DNA of 64,000 nucleotides from Bacteroidota bacterium. GTDB taxonomy: Bacteria > Bacteroidota > Ignavibacteria > UBA10030 > SZUA-254. Shown one piece after another: positions 18,763 to 26,607 of this stretch. The stretch is taken from contig DATDFQ010000015.1 in NCBI GenBank assembly GCA_036522515.1, forward strand, positions 193,073 to 257,072. The letters are read 5' to 3'. Within the stretch, counting starts at the first letter, position 1; every line of letters starts with the position of its first letter. The notes beneath the pieces were generated by a model that saw nothing but the letters and a program-made list of their open reading frames with translations, ran no database searches and had not been told where the DNA came from. The translations under genes and the position numbers were made by a program.

Positions 18763-18799
18763 GGAATGAGAGCGTGGGGTACGCTTTTTCGCCGCAGCG

Positions 18800-18940
18800 A
18801 AAGGCCCGCGACCTGAAGGTCGCGGCTACCGAATCCTCGGGCCTGGTCGTTGCGCGACCGATGATTCGGGCTTGGTAGCCGCGGGCTTTAGCCTGCGTTA
18901 AACGGCACGCGACCTAAAGGTCGCGCCTACCGAAACCCGG
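18800..18940. repeat. Interspersed palindrome cluster, family A, copy 3
   Basis: Hairpins CGCGACC-TGAA-GGTCGCG (18807-18824), a near-perfect CGCGGGC-TTTA-GCCTGCG in the opposite orientation (about 18872-18889) and CGCGACC-TAAA-GGTCGCG (18908-18925). The intervening CTACCGA...TCGGGC / GCCC...TCGG segments are themselves inverted, so the cluster can fold into a larger structure. The rest of the gap between tRNA-His and the next gene holds the tRNA promoter and a terminator. Confidence 0.85.
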
Positions 18941-18954
18941 CGGAGCCGACGCGC

Positions 18955-18988
18955 AAAAAAAGACCCCGGCCGCACAAAGCCGGGGTCT
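18955..18988 (-). terminator. Rho-independent terminator of the YD-like repeat gene
   Basis: Perfect 10-base stem AGACCCCGGC/GCCGGGGTCT (18961-18970, 18979-18988) with an eight-base loop. On the minus strand a run of seven T follows. Confidence 0.9.
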
Positions 18989-19015
18989 CAAATCCAGATC
19001 GGAGCGTTGGAGAAC

Positions 19016-20605
19016 TTACCTCATCAACACCATCTTCCTCGTCTGAACCTGCCCGCCTGCGGTGATCCGGTAGAAGTAGACGCCGGTCGGCTGGCCGTCG
19101 GCTTTCCATGTCACCGAATAATCGCCCCGCACCTTCCGCTCCCCGACGAGCGTTGCAACCTGGCGCCCGATAATATCATGAACGGTTAACGAGACGTATT
19201 CCTCGGTTGGAATCGAGAAGTAAATCCTGGTCTCCGGATTGAACGGATTGGGGTAATTCGCGGAGAGCCTGAAGGTTCCCGGCGCGTTATTTCCCTCGTG
19301 AACCGCGGAGACAACCTGCTGCCAGGTGGTGGTATAACGGTGGGTGTTCATCCACGCGGTGCCGTTCCATGTCTGGTCGACTTCCACGGTCCGGTTCCCG
19401 TTCCCGTCGTACGTGTAAAGCGCTTGATCCCCGTTCGACCATGCGGATCCATCCCAGGTTTGATCCATGGATTGCGTCAGGTGCCCGCTCCCGTCGTAGA
19501 CCCAGACGGAGCGGTAATCGTTCCCCCATGAAGTGCCGTTCCACGACTGGTCGACTTCTTCGGTCTCGTGGCTCGATCCGTCGAACGTGAAGGCGTATCT
19601 GTTCACGTTCACCCAGGCCGACCCGTTCCAGGTTTGGTACAAGTCTTCGGTGTTGTTGTGGCTCCCGTCGTACGTATACGAAAACCGGTTCACATTCGTC
19701 CAGGAAGCCCCGGCCCAGTTCTGGGAGGTCTCCGTGGCCAGGTTGCCGGCGACATCATACGTGCTCGCGAGCCTGTTGACATTCATCCACATGCCCGCGG
19801 ACCATACCTGCGTCACGGTTGCCGTATCGCGGCTGAGCCCGTCGTACGCGAACGTGTACAGGTTGAGGTCCGCCCACGCAGATCCGTTCCAAGTTTGATA
19901 GAGATAGTTCGCGAGAACAGTTCCGTTATAGGTGAAAACATACCTGAAGATACCCGCCCAGGCGGTCCCGTTCCAGCTGTCGTATTCATATTGGGTCGGG
20001 TTGCCGTTCCCGTCGTAGGTGTAAAGGAACCTGATGGCACTGACCCATGCCGTCCCGTTCCAGGTCTGGTACGCATACGATGTCACATGTCCGCTGCCGT
20101 CCCAGGTGTAGTCGTACCGGGAAACGTTGGTCCACGCCGAGCCATTCCAGGACTGGAAGAGATATTCCGTCTGGTTCCCGCTCCCGTCGTAGGTGTAGAG
20201 TGTTTGCGAATTGTTCACCCACGCGCTTCCGTTCCAGCTCTCCGCAAGGTCCACAGTCGTGTGGCCGCTTCCATCGAGGGTAAAAGTATGCCTGTTCTTG
20301 CTTTTCCACACGCTTCCGGTCGTGTCCCAGGTCTCATGGAGCTGCGACGTCCTGACGAAAGTTGAGGCGCCTGACGTACTCCTGATCCCCGGAGGTAAAC
20401 CGGGCAGCTGGCTCGGACTGAATGAAATTGTGCCATTCCTGACCTGAAATGGCTGAGCGCCGGTTCCGGAGCCGGCCGTCCTGGAAGAGAAGTTCCGCGG
20501 GGCGTCGAGCCGGTGTGTTCCCGGGGTATTCGAATAAGCGCGCGTCGCGCAGGCGGCTGTCAGGGCGACGAAGAGAATGCAGCAAAGTTGGCGAAGAACG
20601 TTCAT
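19016..20605 (-). CDS. T9SS-sorted surface protein with 12 WNGSAW/YD-like repeats
   Basis: A 529-residue protein from the ATG at 20605, chosen for its AGGAG and for the signal sequence it opens. The signal ends in L-T-A-A-C, a good lipobox, so the precursor may be lipidated on the cysteine at about residue 19. The body carries 12 units of about 29 residues, each with W-N-G-S-A-W and Y-T-Y-D-G-S-G-N-x-T; the latter resembles the YD repeats of RHS proteins. Three units are degenerate (W-S-A-G-M-W, W-A-G-A-S-W, W-D-T-T-G-S-V-W). The last ~80 residues are a T9SS type-A sorting domain (A-N-Y-P-N-P-F-N-P to R-K-M-V-L-M-R). Function unknown; probably a surface or released carbohydrate-binding or adhesive protein. 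Confidence 0.85.
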   Translation of the reverse strand: MNVLRQLCCILFVALTAACATRAYSNTPGTHRLDAPRNFSSRTAGSGTGAQPFQVRNGTISFSPSQLPGLPPGIRSTSGASTFVRTSQLHETWDTTGSVWKSKNRHTFTLDGSGHTTVDLAESWNGSAWVNNSQTLYTYDGSGNQTEYLFQSWNGSAWTNVSRYDYTWDGSGHVTSYAYQTWNGTAWVSAIRFLYTYDGNGNPTQYEYDSWNGTAWAGIFRYVFTYNGTVLANYLYQTWNGSAWADLNLYTFAYDGLSRDTATVTQVWSAGMWMNVNRLASTYDVAGNLATETSQNWAGASWTNVNRFSYTYDGSHNNTEDLYQTWNGSAWVNVNRYAFTFDGSSHETEEVDQSWNGTSWGNDYRSVWVYDGSGHLTQSMDQTWDGSAWSNGDQALYTYDGNGNRTVEVDQTWNGTAWMNTHRYTTTWQQVVSAVHEGNNAPGTFRLSANYPNPFNPETRIYFSIPTEEYVSLTVHDIIGRQVATLVGERKVRGDYSVTWKADGQPTGVYFYRITAGGQVQTRKMVLMR

Positions 20606-20800
20606 GAAATCTCCTCTGATGATGGATGCGTGATACGTAGGTCGGGGAATGTACCGAATATTTGCGCTACATCCAATCGCCCGGCGGTCGCGCTTCCACC
20701 GGAGGCCACGGAAAACCCCACGAGATCGGCGATTTATTCCTTCCGGCATGGAATTTTAGCGCGGGGGAGGGTAAACCGGAGAACTACGTGGATTACCCGA

Positions 20801-20829
20801 TTGACAAAGCCTGCATAAATGTTTATACT
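20801..20829 (+). promoter_or_regulatory. Predicted strong promoter of the receiver gene at 20950
   Basis: Perfect TTGACA (20801-20806), 17 bases, TATACT (20824-20829); predicted start near 20836 and a leader of about 115 nt. The rest of the 344-base divergent gap (20606-20949) shows only a weak minus-strand candidate for the repeat gene, TTGGAT-17-TACATT, and nothing else. Confidence 0.7.
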
Positions 20830-20949
20830 TTTATAGACAGGTGGCGTAGATCTCCCCGCTGACGTGGACGCGCCGTCGATGCGCTCCCCCCACGCCGCCC
20901 GAGACCGGGTGCGTACCCCCTCTCTCCCCCGGAATGGAAACACGAGCAG

Positions 20950-21411
20950 ATGTCCCGAAGAGCAGAGATGATCACCGACACCGATATGACCTCTTTGGAA
21001 AGCCAGCTTCAGCCTCCTCCGGGGGCGTTGCGGATCCTCATCGCGGACGATAACGACACGTTCCGGTCGGACCTGCGCTCTTTTCTGGAAAGCCAGAGGA
21101 ACATCGACGTGGTCGGAGAGGCGGGGAACGGAATACGCGCCATCAATCTGGCTCAATCCCTGAGGCCCGATCTCATTCTGATGGATATCTCGATGCCGGG
21201 GATCGCCGGGCCGGAGGCGGTCCAGGTCATCAAGAGGATCTCCCCGGATTCGAAAATCGTCTTTGTGACGATCCATGAGGAGGGGATCTTCAAGGAGATC
21301 GCGCATCAGATGAACCTGGACGGGCTTATCCCCAAGCGCACTCTCAAGGAGAATCTTCCGCCGGTGCTCGATCGATTCAAGAAAATGAAGGGGTGCGACG
21401 CAACGGAGTAA
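20950..21411 (+). CDS. Stand-alone response regulator receiver protein
   Basis: A 153-residue protein: a tail of about 25 residues, then a single CheY-like receiver domain and no output domain. All phosphorylation residues are present: D33/D34, phospho-acceptor D79 (L-I-L-M-D-I-S-M-P-G), T107 and K129. The start is not certain; ATG codons at 20950 and 20968 both lack a strong ribosome site. It could act as a phosphotransfer intermediate or signal by protein contact. It is convergent with the large secreted-protein gene that follows and is related to the second stand-alone receiver at 24934. Confidence 0.9.
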   Translation: MSRRAEMITDTDMTSLESQLQPPPGALRILIADDNDTFRSDLRSFLESQRNIDVVGEAGNGIRAINLAQSLRPDLILMDISMPGIAGPEAVQVIKRISPDSKIVFVTIHEEGIFKEIAHQMNLDGLIPKRTLKENLPPVLDRFKKMKGCDATE

Positions 21412-21434
21412 CGCGCCCCGCAAAGCGATTGCAC

Positions 21435-21469
21435 AAAAAAAGGGACGGGCCCGGAGGCCCATCCCTTTT
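21435..21469. terminator. Bidirectional Rho-independent terminator
   Basis: Stem AAAGGGAxGGGCC/GGCCCxTCCCTTT with one mismatch and loop CGGA. T-runs occur on both sides (A-run 21435-21441, TTTT at 21466-21469). It serves the convergent receiver gene (+) and the large secreted-protein gene (-). Confidence 0.85.
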
Positions 21470-21493
21470 CAATTCCTTGCTGACGGAGTCAGC

Positions 21494-24400
21494 TTACTTC
21501 ATCAGAATCATCCTCCTGGTTTCGCTGGTAAACTCCTTCCCCGTCGCGAGCGATGTCGCCCGGACCCGGTAGAAGTAGATGCCGGACGGCAACGCCGCCC
21601 CCGTCCTGTTTGACGAATTCCAGAGGACAGACTGGTTCCCGGCTCCGACCGCTCCGTCCACGAGAGTCGCGACTTCCTGCCCGAGAACGTTGTACACGCT
21701 CAGCCTCACGATGCTCGGCTCGGTCAGCGCGTAGGTGATCGTCGTGGTCGGGTTGAAGGGATTCGGGTAGTTCTGGGCGATGGAGGATTCACCCGGAAGA
21801 GGACCGGCAATGCTTGAAGGCGAGGAGATGATCACATATTTTCCTCCGCCGTTCTTGCCCGTGACGGTGACGACTCCGGGAGAATTCGGCGCGTTATGGG
21901 AAAAGCTGATGCTTGCGTTCACGGTCGTGTTCTTCGCCGTCGGCTTGAACGTGATGGGGATCGACTGGCTGGCCCCCGGCGCGATCGAGGCGCTGGAAGA
22001 GCCGACCGTGTAGACAGACGAGTTGGACTGGATGCTGCTGATCGTCAGCGTGGCTGTCCCGCCGTTGGTGACGACCACCGTGGTCGTGGCGCTCGCTCCA
22101 ATCGCGACCCCCCCGAAGTCGTAGCTGGCCGGAGTGACGGAGAACGAGGGGGCTCCCGCGAGGGTGGCAAAATTGGCCATGCTCGAGTACGCGCTCGTGC
22201 CGCCGGCGTTCGACGCGGAGACCCTCCAGTAGTAGGTCGTGTTCATCGAGAGGCCGCTCACGGCGGAGGAGGTTCCCGTCAAGCCGTTCTGGTCAACATC
22301 GAGAGTCGAAAAAGCGGAATTCTTCGAAGCCTGCAAATGATATGACGACGCGCCGGAAGAAGCGTTCCAGCTGAACGTTAACGACGTCGGTTGATTCGAC
22401 GAGCCGTTTCCGGGAGCCGCAAGGATGGGCGCGGGAGGAGCGGCTGCGATCGTCGTGCAGTTCCATGAACCCGACCAGGCGCTCGTGCCCCCCGAATTCG
22501 ACGCGTTCACCCGCCAGTAGTAGGTCGTGCTGTTCGCCAATCCGCTGACGGTGGAGGAGGTCGAGGTGAGCCCGCTTTGATCCACGGCCAGCGTGGAATA
22601 GGTCGAGCTGGTGGAAAGCTGCAAACGATAGGACGTCGCTCCCGACGAGGCGTTCCAGCTCAGCGCAAAGGAGGTCGGCTCGTTCGTCGACCCGTTCGCG
22701 GGGGCGGCAAGGCCCGGGGCCGCGGGCGGCTGCACTGCGGCGGCAGTCGTCGTGAAGTTCCAGACGCCGGAGTAGGCGCTCGTCCCGCCTGAATTTGAAG
22801 CGCTTACCTGCCAGTAGTAGACAGTGCTGTTCGAGAGCCCGCTCACCGAGTAGGATGTCGCTGTCAGGCCGTTCTGATCCACGGTAAGGGGCGAGAAGCT
22901 GGAGCTGGTTGAAACCTGCAAGTGATAGGATGTCGCGCCGGAGGAGGCATACCAGGAGAGCGATAGAGCCGTCGGCTGGCCGGTGGAACCGTACGCCGGA
23001 GCGGAGAGAGTCGGCGCCGCCGGGGGTTGAACCGCCGGGGGGGCCGTCGTAAAGGTCCAGGCCGAGGAATAGGCGCTGGCGCCGCCTGAATTCGCGGCGC
23101 TGGCACGCCAGTAATAGGTCGTGCTATTTGCCAATCCGCTCACCGAATAGGAAGTCCCGGTCAAAGCGGTTTGATCCACTGTGAGGGGAGAGAAGCTGGA
23201 GCTCGTCGAAACCTGCAGGTGATACGAAGTCGCGCCGGAAGATGCGTTCCAGCTGAGCGTTAACGCAGTCGGCTGGCTTGCCGAGCCGCTTGCCGGCGAA
23301 GCGAGCACCGGCGCCGCAGGAGGCGGGGGCAGGCTTGCCGTGGTCGTGTAATTCCAGGCCGTGGAATACGCGCTCGTTCCGCCTGAATTCGAAGCGCTGG
23401 CCCGCCAGTAATAGGTCGTGCTGTTGGCAAGTCCGCTCACCGAATAGGATGTCCCGGTCAGACCGTTCTGATCCACGGTGAGGGGCGAAAAGCTGGAGCT
23501 CGTCGAAACCTGCAGGTGATACGATGTCGCGCCGGAAGATGCGTTCCAGCTGAGCGTCAAGGCTGTCGGCTGGCCCGTGGAACCGCTCGCGGGCGAGGCG
23601 AGTACCGGCGCTGCCGGCGGGGGCGGCAGGCTTGCCGCTGTCGCGAAATTCCAGGCCGAGGAATAGGCGCTGGTACCGTTCGCATTCGACGCATTGACCT
23701 GCCAGTAGTATGTCGTCCCGTTCTGTAGTCCGCTGATCGAGTAGGAAGTTGAAGTCACACCGCTTTGATCCGCGACGAGAGGGGAAAACGTGGAGCTGGT
23801 CGAAACCTGCACATGATACGAAGTGGCGCCCGAAGATGCGTTCCAGGAGAGGGTCAACGCCGTCGGCTGACCGCTGGATCCGCTCGCAGGCGAGGCAAGA
23901 AGCGGGGCCGGGGGAGGCGGGGGAGGCGGACTTCCGACAGTTTGCTGCGTCCAGCTTGCTCCGCCGTTTACCGTACGGATGATCGTGGTGCCGTGGTCGC
24001 CCACCACCAGTCCCGTGTTCGCATCGATGAAGGAGACGTCCGACCAGTTTGCGATGGCGAGGCTCTGGCTGCTCCAGCTGCTTCCTCCGTTATTCGTGTG
24101 AAGGATCACGCCGGCGTTTCCGACAGCCCAGCCGTTATTCGCGTCGACGAAAGAGACTGCGTTCAGAAAATTGGTCGTACCGCTCGTCTGTCTCGTCCAG
24201 GTCGACCCGCCATCCACGGTCCTGATGATCGTGCCGTTCACGCCCACCGCGGTCCCGGTCGAAGCGCTTGTAAAGCAAACCCCATACAAATCGTTTCCAC
24301 CGGCGCCGGTTTGCTGTGTCCAGGTCGCGCCGCCGTTGACGGTCCGCATGATGACCCCGTAATCTCCGACGACCGTTGCGGTGTTGGCGTCGATGCAGGC

Positions 24401-24865
24401 GACGTTATCGAGCGTCGAGAGGACGCCCGTGACGATGCTCGTCCAGGTTGCCCCGCCGTTGGTCGTGTGGACGAGATGTCCGCCGTATCCTACCGCGAAT
24501 CCGTTATTCGCGTCCGAAAACGAAACTCCGAGCATCGGGAGGGTAAGCCCCGTGAGCTGGGATGCCCAGCTCGAACCCGAATTTGCCGTGTGAAATACGG
24601 CCTGAAGGCCGCTGACGGGATCGCCGCCTACCACGGTTCCGGTCGTCGCCGTCGGGTACGCGAGAGCGAAGAGGTACGTCGAGGTCCCGCTCGGTTGCGT
24701 GAACCAGGATACTCCGCCGTCATTCGAGCGGAGAATCGTCCCCGCTGATCCGACCGCGGCTGCGGTCGTTGAATTGATAAACTTTACACCGGACAATGTG
24801 GGCTGTCCAAACGACGGGTTGACCATGAACACTCCCAACGCTGCCAACAGGAAAAGAAACTTCAT
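21494..24865 (-). CDS. T9SS cargo: YCF48 propeller, six Fn3-like domains, ASPM/SPD-2/Hydin-like domain
   Basis: A protein of 1123 residues from the ATG at 24865 (AAGGGG upstream; signal peptide ending N-P-S-F-G-Q). Residues ~23-310 are YCF48/BNR-like propeller blades (repeated G-G-A-T-W-T and A-V-G-x-x-G-x-I). Six fibronectin-III-like domains of about 95-100 residues follow, each with S-W-N-A-S-S-G-A-T-S-Y-H and N-S-T-T-Y-Y-W-R, separated by Pro-rich linkers. One ASPM-SPD-2-Hydin-like immunoglobulin domain (Y-D-F-G-G-V-A-I-G-A-S-A-T) comes next, then a type-A sorting domain ending R-R-M-I-L-M-K. It should be exported and then attached to or released from the surface. It lies 68 bases downstream of a receiver gene and is probably co-transcribed with it. 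Closest relative in the window is the gene at 37521. Confidence 0.9.
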   Translation of the reverse strand: MKFLFLLAALGVFMVNPSFGQPTLSGVKFINSTTAAAVGSAGTILRSNDGGVSWFTQPSGTSTYLFALAYPTATTGTVVGGDPVSGLQAVFHTANSGSSWASQLTGLTLPMLGVSFSDANNGFAVGYGGHLVHTTNGGATWTSIVTGVLSTLDNVACIDANTATVVGDYGVIMRTVNGGATWTQQTGAGGNDLYGVCFTSASTGTAVGVNGTIIRTVDGGSTWTRQTSGTTNFLNAVSFVDANNGWAVGNAGVILHTNNGGSSWSSQSLAIANWSDVSFIDANTGLVVGDHGTTIIRTVNGGASWTQQTVGSPPPPPPPAPLLASPASGSSGQPTALTLSWNASSGATSYHVQVSTSSTFSPLVADQSGVTSTSYSISGLQNGTTYYWQVNASNANGTSAYSSAWNFATAASLPPPPAAPVLASPASGSTGQPTALTLSWNASSGATSYHLQVSTSSSFSPLTVDQNGLTGTSYSVSGLANSTTYYWRASASNSGGTSAYSTAWNYTTTASLPPPPAAPVLASPASGSASQPTALTLSWNASSGATSYHLQVSTSSSFSPLTVDQTALTGTSYSVSGLANSTTYYWRASAANSGGASAYSSAWTFTTAPPAVQPPAAPTLSAPAYGSTGQPTALSLSWYASSGATSYHLQVSTSSSFSPLTVDQNGLTATSYSVSGLSNSTVYYWQVSASNSGGTSAYSGVWNFTTTAAAVQPPAAPGLAAPANGSTNEPTSFALSWNASSGATSYRLQLSTSSTYSTLAVDQSGLTSTSSTVSGLANSTTYYWRVNASNSGGTSAWSGSWNCTTIAAAPPAPILAAPGNGSSNQPTSLTFSWNASSGASSYHLQASKNSAFSTLDVDQNGLTGTSSAVSGLSMNTTYYWRVSASNAGGTSAYSSMANFATLAGAPSFSVTPASYDFGGVAIGASATTTVVVTNGGTATLTISSIQSNSSVYTVGSSSASIAPGASQSIPITFKPTAKNTTVNASISFSHNAPNSPGVVTVTGKNGGGKYVIISSPSSIAGPLPGESSIAQNYPNPFNPTTTITYALTEPSIVRLSVYNVLGQEVATLVDGAVGAGNQSVLWNSSNRTGAALPSGIYFYRVRATSLATGKEFTSETRRMILMK

Positions 24866-24933
24866 TATATGCCCCTTCCAATGAATTGATGTTACAAGAC
24901 TCCCGTTATCTTGTTTCGCGGTCATTTCCTCCT

Positions 24934-25407
24934 TCACGCCGCCTTTGGCGAGTGAAAGAGGCTGTCGATGAACATGTTGACATGTTCTCCGAACCCCGAT
25001 TTCGAGAGGAATGCGTCAGCGCCGACAGCTTCCGCGCTGAGCTGATACTCCCGCCCCTCCTGGAAACTCGTGAGGATTACACGAATGGAGGCAGACTGTG
25101 ACTTGATAATCCTGGCCGCCTCGATTCCGTTCATTCCCGGCATGACCATATCCATGATGACCAGGTCGGGATTGAGCTGAGGTATTTGGTCAAGCGCGAA
25201 CCTCCCCGAGGTCGCCGTCCCCACAACCTGAAAGTGCGGTGTTAGCGAAAGAAATCTCGTGGCGCCCAGCAGGAAATCGGCGTTGTCATCCACCAGGAAG
25301 ATCCGCACGCTTTTGCCGGTGCGAAGGTCGGGTGTTTGAGACACCTGCCGGAGATTGCCACTTTCGGCTTTCTTTTGTGTTGCACTGATTGTAACTTGCT
25401 CGGTCAT
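24934..25407 (-). CDS. Stand-alone response regulator receiver protein
   Basis: A 157-residue protein with a 33-residue tail and one receiver domain: D40/D41, phospho-acceptor D86 (V-I-M-D-M-V-M-P-G-M-N-G), T113 and K136. No output domain. The start at 25407 is preferred over an in-frame ATG at 25443 because the predicted -10 box abuts the latter, putting the mRNA start at about 25437. It is followed after 68 bases by the secreted Fn3 protein gene, an unusual pairing. It may be a partner of the PAS kinase at 26585 or of a kinase elsewhere. Confidence 0.9.
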   Translation of the reverse strand: MTEQVTISATQKKAESGNLRQVSQTPDLRTGKSVRIFLVDDNADFLLGATRFLSLTPHFQVVGTATSGRFALDQIPQLNPDLVIMDMVMPGMNGIEAARIIKSQSASIRVILTSFQEGREYQLSAEAVGADAFLSKSGFGEHVNMFIDSLFHSPKAA

Positions 25408-25443
25408 GTCTGGCTCTCTTATGGAACTTAAATTGACTTCCAT

Positions 25444-25472
25444 AAGATAGCCTCACATCGAGGCTTAAACAA
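25444..25472 (-). promoter_or_regulatory. Predicted promoter with internal palindrome
   Basis: On the minus strand TTGTTT (25467-25472), 17 bases, TATCTT (25444-25449). The spacer holds a perfect inverted repeat AGCCTC-N5-GAGGCT (25449-25465), which would place a bound dimer between the boxes. A similar arrangement lies at 39464. Confidence 0.6.
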
Positions 25473-25763
25473 TAAGGAAAACACCTAGAGAGATGGGGAT
25501 AATGCCCTATTTCCGTCTGGCTCTTCACTTATTGGTTAAGAGAGCATCGAGAGAACCGAACCTCCCTCCTGGCGCCGCTTCCTCTCCCACGCGCGACTTA
25601 CTCGCGGGAAACTACTTGTTCGCTAATTAATACAGATTAGGATAAAGCCGAAGTGACCCGAAACACAATGAAAGATTTCAAATGAGTAAATCGGGTCAGG
25701 TGGAGAAGGAGTGAAATCTCGTACCACAGATGAAAACGAGTCGAGGCTGAATTACTTCTACGG

Positions 25764-25870
25764 TGTCATCCTGAGGGAGCGGCGCGACTGGTGTCATTCT
25801 GAGCGAAACGAAGTGAAGCGAAGAATCTCCCCCTAATGGATCGAGATCCTTCGCTGCGCTCAGGATGACA
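25764..25870. repeat. Interspersed inverted-repeat element, family B, copy 1
   Basis: Bounded by TGTCATCCTGAG (25764-25775) and its exact complement CTCAGGATGACA (25859-25870). Inside is a second related half, GTGTCATTCTGAGCG...GAAGAATCT, and ATCCTTCGCTGCGCTCAGG. It lies between two divergently regulated minus-strand signalling genes; the rest of the 25408-25899 gap is AT-richer DNA in which I see only the promoter at 25444. Confidence 0.85.
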
Positions 25871-25899
25871 AATTCGGCTGGGGAAACGCTGCGGGAATG

Positions 25900-26607
25900 C
25901 TACGAATGCGGATCGAGGATACCCTTGCGGATGGCGTAGAGAACCAGGTTCGGTATGTCCCGGATTTTTAAGCGCTCGAGGATCTGAGCGCGGTGCGCCT
26001 CGACGGTTTTCGGGCTGAGGCCCAACTGAGCCGCGATCTCCTTGGTGGTGGCGCCCTCCATGATCAACTGGAGGATCTCGCGCTGGCGGGAGGTCAGTTC
26101 CTCGGGAGCGCTCCGTTCCCCCCTGGCGTAGCTGTCGAGCACATCCTTCGAGACCCGGGGGCTCAGGTACTTTTGACCCTGCGCGACAGAGCGGACGGCA
26201 AGCTCGAGCTCGGATGTGAGAGAGTCCTTGAGAAGATATCCCTTCGCCCCTAATTCCAGAGCCCTCATCACGTAATCGTTGTCCGCGTGCATGGTGAGAA
26301 TGATGATCTTCACGTGCGGGAATTCCTTCGACGCGCGGGTAAGGGCCTCCAACCCGTTCAATTCCTTCATGGAGATATCCATGATCACGATGTCGGGCTG
26401 CAGGGAGCGGATCAGGTCCAGCGCTTCCCTCCCGTTGCTCGCCTCGCCGACAACCTCCACGCCCGTCAGCTCGCCGAGGAGCGAGCGAAGCCCGGAGCGC
26501 ACCAACGAATGATCGTCGGCCAGCAAGATACGCAGCGTTGCCGTCGCCGGGCGGCTTGAAGCCGCCGGGCTTTCCTGGCTCGCCCTATTTGAGTGGGAAA
26601 TCAGCAA
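25900..26607 (-). CDS. NarL/FixJ-type response regulator (REC-LuxR)
   Basis: A 235-residue DNA-binding response regulator. The receiver domain has D31/D32 and phospho-acceptor D77 (I-V-I-M-D-I-S-M), with K in G-Y-L-L-K-D. The LuxR-type helix-turn-helix (about residues 165-225) reads L-T-S-R-Q-R-E-I-L-Q-L...T-T-K-E-I-A-A-Q-L-G-L-S-P-K-T-V-E-A-H. The longest frame starts with TTG inside the end of the upstream kinase gene (23-base overlap), so translation is likely coupled. It is the cognate regulator of the PAS kinase; targets are unknown but the neighbouring secreted-protein genes are plausible. Confidence 0.95.
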   Translation of the reverse strand: MLISHSNRASQESPAASSRPATATLRILLADDHSLVRSGLRSLLGELTGVEVVGEASNGREALDLIRSLQPDIVIMDISMKELNGLEALTRASKEFPHVKIIILTMHADNDYVMRALELGAKGYLLKDSLTSELELAVRSVAQGQKYLSPRVSKDVLDSYARGERSAPEELTSRQREILQLIMEGATTKEIAAQLGLSPKTVEAHRAQILERLKIRDIPNLVLYAIRKGILDPHS

